NCBI GenBank assembly: GCA_947631215.1
Contig: CANRKN010000070.1
Span: 1 to 11,130 of the forward strand
Direction: 5' to 3'
Source: an uncultured Oscillospiraceae bacterium
GTDB taxonomy: Bacteria > Bacillota_A > Clostridia > Oscillospirales > Oscillospiraceae
Length of the DNA: 11,130 bases
Shown here piece after piece: positions 5,968-11,130 of this stretch (positions are counted from its first letter, which is position 1; each line of letters starts with the position of its first letter). Below the pieces are notes generated by a model. It searched no databases and was not told the DNA's origin. It worked only from the letters and a program-made list of their open reading frames with translations. The position numbers and the translations under genes are program-made.

Positions 5968-8900
5968 ATGATCAATAACCATGTGGCAGGTTATCCACAA
6001 CTGAAAATAGTATTAGAATCAGCTGAAAAGATTGTATATCTCATGGGAGCTGGCGCGTCCATGGCATTGGGAGAACACCGAAACAGTTGGGGGGCTTGGT
6101 TGAATGCGGGCCGAGAGATGCTTATCCCGGAGGAGCAGGCAGCATTTGATGAACTTCTGGGGGATTGGTCGACGGACGCGCTGATAAGCGCGGCGTCCTA
6201 TGCTTTGAAAATGCTGAAAGCAAACGGCCATTACGAGCAATTTATGAATAAAACGATTGGAGCGCAGTGTCCTGCGGAACAAACACTGATGGATGCGCTG
6301 CGGAAGATATGGCGGGCGGGTGATCTGGTTGCAACAACGAATTATGATCTGCTTCTTGAAAAAACTATTGGAGCGGCTTATGTAACTTATGAGCAGCCTG
6401 GAGAGATACTCTCAGTCATAAAAGGTACGGCGGGCAACAAGGTAATCCATTTGCATGGTGTCTATGATCAAGAGGCGGGGCAAGACAATATAATTGCAGA
6501 TGGTGAACAGTATAGAAGTATTCTTGAAAATGCAGGGGCACAGTTTATTCAGAACCTGTTAAGCACCTATCCTATTATTATCGTCGGCTGCGGCGGAACG
6601 GTTAGCGATCCAAACTTGTCCGGGTTCATGCAGTTTATGGTAGAAAAACTGGGGTTGGATATTCCCTATTTCTATCTTATGAAGGAGGGAGACACGCCTC
6701 CCGCACTTCCTGCCAATGCGGTGCTGGTCTATTATGGCACGGACCATTCAGATTTGCCAGCCTTTATGGAGGAGATAAGTGCATACAGGTTGAGAGATCG
6801 CAGCGAAGTAAAACAACTTATACAAATAAATCCATACGAAGTGCCGCACAGGGTGGTTTCGGCGTTTGGCCGTATGCACTTTTCCAATTGTTTCAATGAT
6901 TTTGTAGGCAGACAGGATGAGTTGCAGATGCTTAACGCTTTCTTGCAGGCCAATCAGTCAATACTTTGGTGGAGCGTGCTGGGAGAAGGAGGTATCGGAA
7001 AGAGCAGACTCCTTCTGGAGTGGCTGCGGGAGCTACCTGCAAATTGGTTTGGATTCTTTGCGCGGAAGGACGTGGAGAAGTTTGCCAAGTTTGTCCCGTT
7101 TACAGACACGGTTATCGTTTTGGATTATATACTGGGCCAGGAAGAAATATGCGCCAAGCTGATTGCTGTGCTGATGGAACAGTTTTGCGAATCGCATCAT
7201 AGGCTTAGGCTTGTCCTTGTGGAGAGGAAGCAAGACGATTCCGCTGACAACTGGCTTTCAAAACTAGCTGGCACACTTGAAATACAAGACCACTTACGTT
7301 TTGAACAGTATCAGTATCTAAATGGAGCGATAAGCGGCGATGATGCGGCAATGCTTTGCCTTGGTGCCTTAAAGGAAGCTGATGAAGTGTGCTATGTAAA
7401 GGATTATCTACAGGCATACATGACAGCCTTTATGCCGCAGAATGACACATACCATAGGATAATGGCGGACCTTCAAAATGTCAGCAAGCGTGTTGTACAC
7501 GATTACAGGAATGCGCTTGAAGAGCCGTTTAGAAGACCGCTGTACTTGAGTATTTTCACAGAGGTGTGGATCAACAGGGAGGGAGCCATTGAAATCCGTG
7601 GTGTGAAGCAACTCCTTCAAGTCTATTTTGAAAGGGAGATTGAACGCTGGACAGTTTTGCTACGCGAGGAAACACTGGTCAATTCCTATCTCAAACTGTT
7701 GGCTATGGCCTGTGTGCTGGGACATTTTAATATAACCGATGTTCAAGGGGAGAATTATTTGAGAGAGGATTGCGTTCACCTCTCGGAATTCCTTGATGGG
7801 AAGAATGATTCTGTAAGGAAACATGGCATTTTCTATGATTTGTTCGTGCGGGAGGATGAACTGGAAGAATATGATATAGAGGATACAGGATCAGTATTCC
7901 TTCATGCTTATAATGAACTGGATATGTCGGCAGATGAAAAATTAGCATTCTCAGCACCGTATATCAAACTGGATGCAGATCCGGAAGTGATGTTTTTGCA
8001 GATGCTGAAAGGTGCTGGCGGGCTGACTGAAGAAGGACTAATACGGCTGGAAGAACTACAAGAGGAGAATAGGAAAAAAGCAGAGGAGCTACCAGATTTT
8101 GCTTGGATCATAGAACCAGTGCTTCCTGATATCATCAAAGCATATGTGGTTCTTTATGTTGTGAAAAGTCGTGATCTGGTGCGCTTTACTAAACTGGCAC
8201 GGGCAAATTCTGTGTTCGGCTTAGGTGAGTTCTTGCAGAGAGCTATAGAAGATTGGCCGGAAGAGGATCTCTTCCAGAAAATGATTGTGATCCCGCCAAA
8301 GAATGAGCTTGATTATTTTGAGTTCTATGTTCCGCTTCTCGTTAATGCCAGACTGGTGAGCGATTTCCGTCCAGTTGAAGAAGAACTGATAGATACGAAC
8401 GCAACCGTAATTTATGCTAGGTATGAGATGGAGTTGTGGTATAGGATTGCAATTGTGCTTACGGAGCGGGGTGACTGGCAACGTCTTCTGGAGAGTGCAG
8501 AGAATTATATCGAATACGCTAAAGAAACATTTGATCATCCCAAAGTGAAGGAGCGGCTGATAGATGTACTGAGTGCCTATGCTGTAGGGTTGCACAACGC
8601 AGAAGAAGCAGACAAGTTTGGACAATTCCTGGATAACTGTGACAGCTTGTATGAAGTGTATGAGGATAAAAGACAACTTGCACTCTTTTGCATTGATAAC
8701 CGTGGTAAACTGCTACACATTAGACGCTATCTGGACCAGTCTGAGCTAATGGAAAACGAGTGGAATGTGATAGTAAAGTATATGTTGGAGTACAAAGATG
8801 ATCGGGAGATATGTCTGTGCGCAATTACTATAGCAAATGAGTTTTATGACGGGATTAGAAGATATGGGATAAATGAGCGGCAGTGCATGGAGGATCTGGT

Positions 8901-9393
8901 ACGGAATCTGGAGGACCTCATTATAACCCAGCCCATAGTTGAGGTGGCCGAACTGCTGGCATTGTCTACAGCAAATATGTGTTTTCTTCGTATCAAAGAT
9001 GGCGAGGGATATTGCGACAGCCTATTTGAGAAAATCAAAGGCTATTTGCGCGCATTCCCACAGTCCAGAAGGATCCGATCAGCCTATGCGACGGTTTGCG
9101 CCGAGAAATACGCAAGAGATTTCAATCGGTTTCGGGATATCCCGCCTAAAATCATGGGTCGACTAAAGAAGTGGAGCGATCAGTATCCTGACGAGATCGA
9201 ATTCAGGGAAGCATACTTTCACATTCTGCTTGCACATCTGGAATACGCGCAGACCCATGAGATGAAGGCGGAGGAAAAGCGTACATTTCATGAGATGGAG
9301 CATTTGGCCAGAAGTGCAAACTATGACGAGTATTTGGAGGAAAACCAACTTCAAAAGGGTGTCGAACTATTACGGGACATCTGGAATTATTAA
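5968..9393 (+). CDS. SIR2-STAND (Avs5-like) anti-phage immunity protein
   Basis: A 1141-aa protein; ATG at 5968, 7 nt after AGGAGG. Residues about 15-275 form a SIR2-like domain: GAGAS (27-31), TTNYD (123-127, candidate catalytic Asn 125), HLHG (161-164, candidate catalytic His 163) and GCGGTVSDPN (207-216). Such domains in defence proteins hydrolyse NAD+. A STAND-type NTPase follows: FVGRQDEL (312-319), Walker A GEGGIGKS (339-346), Walker B TVIVLDY (381-387), a sensor-like Arg 420, and RRPLYL (522-527) resembling the STAND GxP motif. Residues from about 650 to the end are helical, TPR-like in character but without clear repeat periodicity, and probably sense the trigger. By analogy with Avs5/AVAST type V, a phage protein binds the C-terminus, the NTPase oligomerises and the SIR2 domain depletes NAD+ so the infected cell stops supporting phage. 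The gene is visibly AT-richer than its neighbours and has its own promoter, suggesting recent acquisition. Family placement needs a profile search. Confidence 0.88.
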   Translation: MINNHVAGYPQLKIVLESAEKIVYLMGAGASMALGEHRNSWGAWLNAGREMLIPEEQAAFDELLGDWSTDALISAASYALKMLKANGHYEQFMNKTIGAQCPAEQTLMDALRKIWRAGDLVATTNYDLLLEKTIGAAYVTYEQPGEILSVIKGTAGNKVIHLHGVYDQEAGQDNIIADGEQYRSILENAGAQFIQNLLSTYPIIIVGCGGTVSDPNLSGFMQFMVEKLGLDIPYFYLMKEGDTPPALPANAVLVYYGTDHSDLPAFMEEISAYRLRDRSEVKQLIQINPYEVPHRVVSAFGRMHFSNCFNDFVGRQDELQMLNAFLQANQSILWWSVLGEGGIGKSRLLLEWLRELPANWFGFFARKDVEKFAKFVPFTDTVIVLDYILGQEEICAKLIAVLMEQFCESHHRLRLVLVERKQDDSADNWLSKLAGTLEIQDHLRFEQYQYLNGAISGDDAAMLCLGALKEADEVCYVKDYLQAYMTAFMPQNDTYHRIMADLQNVSKRVVHDYRNALEEPFRRPLYLSIFTEVWINREGAIEIRGVKQLLQVYFEREIERWTVLLREETLVNSYLKLLAMACVLGHFNITDVQGENYLREDCVHLSEFLDGKNDSVRKHGIFYDLFVREDELEEYDIEDTGSVFLHAYNELDMSADEKLAFSAPYIKLDADPEVMFLQMLKGAGGLTEEGLIRLEELQEENRKKAEELPDFAWIIEPVLPDIIKAYVVLYVVKSRDLVRFTKLARANSVFGLGEFLQRAIEDWPEEDLFQKMIVIPPKNELDYFEFYVPLLVNARLVSDFRPVEEELIDTNATVIYARYEMELWYRIAIVLTERGDWQRLLESAENYIEYAKETFDHPKVKERLIDVLSAYAVGLHNAEEADKFGQFLDNCDSLYEVYEDKRQLALFCIDNRGKLLHIRRYLDQSELMENEWNVIVKYMLEYKDDREICLCAITIANEFYDGIRRYGINERQCMEDLVRNLEDLIITQPIVEVAELLALSTANMCFLRIKDGEGYCDSLFEKIKGYLRAFPQSRRIRSAYATVCAEKYARDFNRFRDIPPKIMGRLKKWSDQYPDEIEFREAYFHILLAHLEYAQTHEMKAEEKRTFHEMEHLARSANYDEYLEENQLQKGVELLRDIWNY

Positions 9394-9779
9394 CAACTTA
9401 CTGTTATGGATGATCTAATTGATCTGCAGTTTTTCGTATTTCAGGGCAGGATTTATAGTGTCGAGAGACAACGTGCCAATCAACATATTTGTGTTGATTG
9501 GCACGTTGTGTGTTTACTTGAAGTCTGCAGTTGCTTCAATATAAGTACTCCGTATGAGCTTAAGACACAGGAAACGATAGAATCGTGTTACAAGAGAATG
9601 TTGATCAATGAAAGTTCTAAATGGGTGATTGGTTTTTAGTTTTTTGGCCTGCAGGTCATAGTGATGCAAGAGGAAGGCTTTCAGCGCATTTATAACGCTT
9701 GCCTGTTGCTGCCCATTCTTAGCCCCGTGCGAGTCTATACCCTCATTAGAGGTTAATTATATCTAGGAAGGTGATTATT
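9394..9779. other. Gene-poor region downstream of the defence gene
   Basis: A 77-codon frame (9406-9639) starts 13 nt after the defence gene's stop but has no ribosome binding site, and the perfect inverted repeat 9468-9509 lies inside it. After its TAG the same frame stays open to TAA at 9754-9756, so it might be a decayed gene broken by one stop; I do not recognise the peptide. The remainder holds an SbfI-like CCTGCAGG palindrome near 9648 and the ribosome binding site of the next gene. I cannot place a confident promoter here. Confidence 0.4.
9468..9509. repeat. Perfect 18-bp inverted repeat with 6-nt loop
   Basis: The arm 9468-9485 (ACAACGTGCCAATCAACA) is fully complementary to 9492-9509, with loop TATTTG. 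There is no T-run on either side, so it is not a standard terminator, although it could stop or stabilise the upstream transcript. Such a long perfect stem might also be a cruciform-forming recombination or replication site, or a transposon-end footprint. Confidence 0.9.
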
Positions 9780-10229
9780 ATGAAGAAATCAGCGTGTGGC
9801 GAAAAGCGGTGTCCGTATAAGGCCGGCGAGATCCCGGAGAGGCCGAACCGAAAATGTGCGAGGTGTAAGGTGGCCCGGGAGCCGGCCCGAGGGAAGGATC
9901 GAGCGAAACATCTTGGATGTGATTATGATGAAGCCAACATCGAACAGAAGAAGGCTCCTGGCAAGACTGCTTCAAAGGGCAAGGCGTCAAAGCGGAAAGC
10001 AAGGAAGAAACGTGTAAATCCTGCCCGAGCGACACAGAACCGTGCTTCCAGGCCTCGTCGAAACAGATACTTCGATGGCTATGACGGATATTATGAGGAC
10101 GTTCTACCTCTTGACAATGGAGGAACCCGCCAAGGGGTGGACGTTGCCTTGGTAAAAAAGGTATCTGCCCTGGTTGCCGGTGTACTGTTCATCGTTGGTG
10201 CCTGCGTGAGCATTATGTATTTTCTGTAA
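9780..10229 (+). CDS. Basic Cys-rich protein with C-terminal membrane anchor
   Basis: A 149-aa protein. I chose the ATG at 9780, with AGGAAGG (9765-9771) 8 nt upstream; the GTG at 9771 overlaps that site. Residues 1-50 contain Cys 6, 11, 26, 29 and 47 (CGEKRC, CARC), enough for a zinc-ribbon or treble-clef site. Residues 55-95 are extremely rich in Lys, Arg, Ala and Ser, as in nucleic-acid-binding linkers. A short acidic/Tyr-Gly patch (YFDGYDGYYED) follows, and the last 22 residues (about 128-149) are one hydrophobic helix with only a Leu after it, the layout of a tail-anchored membrane protein facing the cytoplasm. I recognise no family. It lies 28 nt before the next membrane-protein gene and is probably co-transcribed with it. 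Confidence 0.7.
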   Translation: MKKSACGEKRCPYKAGEIPERPNRKCARCKVAREPARGKDRAKHLGCDYDEANIEQKKAPGKTASKGKASKRKARKKRVNPARATQNRASRPRRNRYFDGYDGYYEDVLPLDNGGTRQGVDVALVKKVSALVAGVLFIVGACVSIMYFL

Positions 10230-10257
10230 GCCAATAGGGGAAGGAACGGAATTCGTC

Positions 10258-10719
10258 ATGAAGAAGGATCGAATGTGGAAGAAAAAGGCAAAGGTGCCCG
10301 GGGTGTTGGAGGAGCAGATATGGATTCGCTTCGGCCTTGGTGTCGCTATGAGTGTCGTAGGGAATGTTCTGCTTTTCAGTGCGGGACCGTACATCGGGTT
10401 ACCCTGGTTCCTGATAGCGGCCTATCTGATAGGAAGTAGCACACTGCTGGTCATCAACTGTATATCCGGGAAGATCACGACCATTGTAGGGGTCTGTAGA
10501 GAGGTGGAATCGGCAGGCCTGAGGAGAAGACCGACGGCGGCCGTGATTATCGTTGGCAGTTCTCCCGTCCGGATACAGCTGCACCAGCAGCGATGTGTGA
10601 TTCGGGAAGGGGACACGGTGGTTGTCTATGTGTCAGATAGGGCGCCCATCTATAAAAAGGGTGGAATCGATTATCTTTGTGCTTCCTATGCTGTTGAGAT
10701 CATCAGAGGCGTCCAATAG
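10258..10719 (+). CDS. Two-helix membrane protein with cytosolic beta-rich domain
   Basis: A 153-aa protein starting at the ATG at 10258 with GGGGAAGGAACGG upstream. The first 20 residues are basic (MKKDRMWKKKAK). Two hydrophobic segments follow at about 23-45 and 49-70, joined by a tight GPYIGLP turn, so both termini should lie on the same side, cytoplasmic by the positive-inside rule. Residues 72-153 form a beta-rich domain with VIIVGSSPVRIQL, REGDTVVVYVSD and YLCASYAVEII stretches, loosely resembling small OB-like domains at the end of membrane proteins. I cannot name the family. Its pairing with the tail-anchored protein upstream suggests the two work together at the membrane; this is inference from spacing only. 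Confidence 0.7.
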   Translation: MKKDRMWKKKAKVPGVLEEQIWIRFGLGVAMSVVGNVLLFSAGPYIGLPWFLIAAYLIGSSTLLVINCISGKITTIVGVCREVESAGLRRRPTAAVIIVGSSPVRIQLHQQRCVIREGDTVVVYVSDRAPIYKKGGIDYLCASYAVEIIRGVQ

Positions 10720-10775
10720 CCGGTGCGGGTGTAGCCCTGTCACAAAGGACACCGTTACCATAGAGTAAACATAGT

Positions 10776-10804
10776 TTGACATACCCTATTAAATAGGGTA
10801 TTAT
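10776..10804 (+). promoter_or_regulatory. Promoter of the RelE-like toxin gene
   Basis: A perfect -35 box TTGACA (10776-10781), a 17-bp spacer and a -10 box TATTAT (10799-10804). Transcription would start near 10811, leaving a leader of only about 14 nt with the ribosome binding site almost at the 5' end. Confidence 0.75.
10781..10801. promoter_or_regulatory. Perfect 21-bp palindromic operator in toxin promoter
   Basis: ATACCCTATT (10781-10790), a central A, and AATAGGGTAT (10792-10801) form a perfect palindrome. It fills the spacer, touching the -35 box and the first half of the -10 box. A dimeric repressor bound here would block RNA polymerase, as expected for an autoregulated toxin-antitoxin module. 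Confidence 0.75.
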
Positions 10805-10824
10805 GATAATAGGTGGTGAGAAGA

Positions 10825-11103
10825 TTGACGCGAGCATTTGTTGAGCTGCCTTCATTTCGGAAGGCTTGGAAAGAGCTTGAATTGACGGATAAGGATCTGC
10901 GCAGGCTGCAGGAGGAGCTGCTTGCGGACCCACTGGTTGGAAAAGTGATGCAGGGAACCGGGGGTGTTCGCAAAATGCGCTTCGCCCTTGAGGATCAAGG
11001 GAAGAGCGGCAGTGTTCGTGTCATTTATGTGGACTTTGTGATACATGAAAAGTTACGAAAATTGCAATTGCAAGTTGGACACCCCGTGGTAAGTCAGGGG
11101 TGA
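10825..11103 (+). CDS. RelE/HigB-like toxin with altered C-terminus
   Basis: I chose a TTG start at 10825 because AGGTGGTGAG (10811-10820) is the only good ribosome binding site and family members, from memory, begin MTR-FIELPSFR; the GTG codons at 10813 and 10816 lie inside that site. The 92-aa product has the features of RelE/ParE-superfamily toxins, which as a family mostly cut mRNA at ribosomes: FVELPSFRKAWKEL, LRRLQEELLADP, GTGGVRKMRFAL, GKSGSVRVIYVDFV. Family members I recall continue after the VDFV-EK segment with a YLLTAYPK-type strand and a final helix. Here, after about residue 76 (near 11050), the sequence becomes RKLQLQVGHPVVSQG and stops. The final strand and helix, which normally carry functional residues, appear lost, so activity is doubtful. 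The antitoxin, normally just downstream and often Xre-type, is not present before the window ends. Confidence 0.8.
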   Translation: MTRAFVELPSFRKAWKELELTDKDLRRLQEELLADPLVGKVMQGTGGVRKMRFALEDQGKSGSVRVIYVDFVIHEKLRKLQLQVGHPVVSQG

Positions 11104-11130
11104 ATAAAACCTTGGTCACGGATGGAGCCG
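11053..11130. other. Possible insertion junction within the toxin gene
   Basis: The sequence after about 11053 no longer looks like the toxin family. It contains a 12-bp palindrome TTGCAATTGCAA (11062-11073) and a CACCCC/GGGGTG inverted repeat (11080-11085 with 11097-11102). Compact symmetric sequence of this kind is common at insertion-sequence ends, but no element can be identified from the 78 bases available. Confidence 0.3.

Noticed and set aside
8221..8676. 151-codon minus-strand ORF inside the SIR2-STAND gene
   Set aside because: It is a shadow of a clearly coding plus-strand frame with recognised domains and has no supporting start signals.
9664..9756. 30-codon ORF starting MQEEGFQRI as a separate gene
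   Set aside because: No convincing ribosome binding site; it is better described as the continuation of the 9406 frame after a stop.
1..11130. CRISPR array, tRNA or rRNA
   Set aside because: No regularly spaced repeats, no cloverleaf-like segment and no conserved rRNA stretch were seen on either strand.

Overview
The window reads as an accessory stretch of a mobile element in a gut-type Firmicute, probably a Clostridia member of the Lachnospiraceae or Oscillospiraceae kind. The grounds are mid-GC DNA, strong AGGAGG-type ribosome binding sites, frequent GTG and TTG starts, and small proteins of types I recall from Firmicutes integrative conjugative elements (a YodL-domain protein, a probable DUF4262 protein, and the RVNKIIKM-type and VNQIIRKDARGCFVE-type proteins). 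All well supported genes are on the + strand. No transposase, integrase, relaxase, tRNA, rRNA or CRISPR array was found.

Layout. Positions 1-562 hold no convincing gene. A good sigma-A-type promoter (563-591) is followed by two strong hairpin terminators (648-682 and 771-804), so a short non-coding RNA may be made here. From 902 to 4319 lies a tightly packed operon of eight small genes. From the second gene on, neighbours overlap by 4 to 26 nt or sit 3 nt apart, which suggests translational coupling. It ends near a perfect hairpin at 4341-4365. Two further transcription units follow: an orphan 109-aa gene (4506-4835), and a 17-codon ORF coupled to a 220-aa conserved element gene (5002-5723). 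At 5748-5786 a 12-codon ORF with a good ribosome binding site looks like the cut-off N-terminus of the very large helicase-like protein that normally follows in these elements.

Just past that apparent break is a self-contained cassette: terminator (5817-5847), promoter (5897-5926), ribosome binding site, and a 1141-aa gene (5968-9393). The protein has an N-terminal SIR2-like NADase domain, a STAND-type P-loop NTPase and a long helical C-terminus. This is the architecture of Avs5-like anti-phage immunity proteins and is the most interesting object here. A perfect 18-bp inverted repeat with a 6-nt loop (9468-9509) lies downstream in otherwise gene-poor DNA.

The right end carries a basic, cysteine-containing tail-anchored protein (9780-10229), a two-helix membrane protein (10258-10719), and a RelE/HigB-like toxin (10825-11103). 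The toxin's promoter contains a perfect 21-bp palindrome, and its C-terminus appears to be replaced by unrelated sequence. The simplest reading is a mobile-element cargo region where a defence gene displaced element backbone and further insertions or deletions have trimmed neighbours. Family assignments come from motif reading and memory only; no database search was possible.
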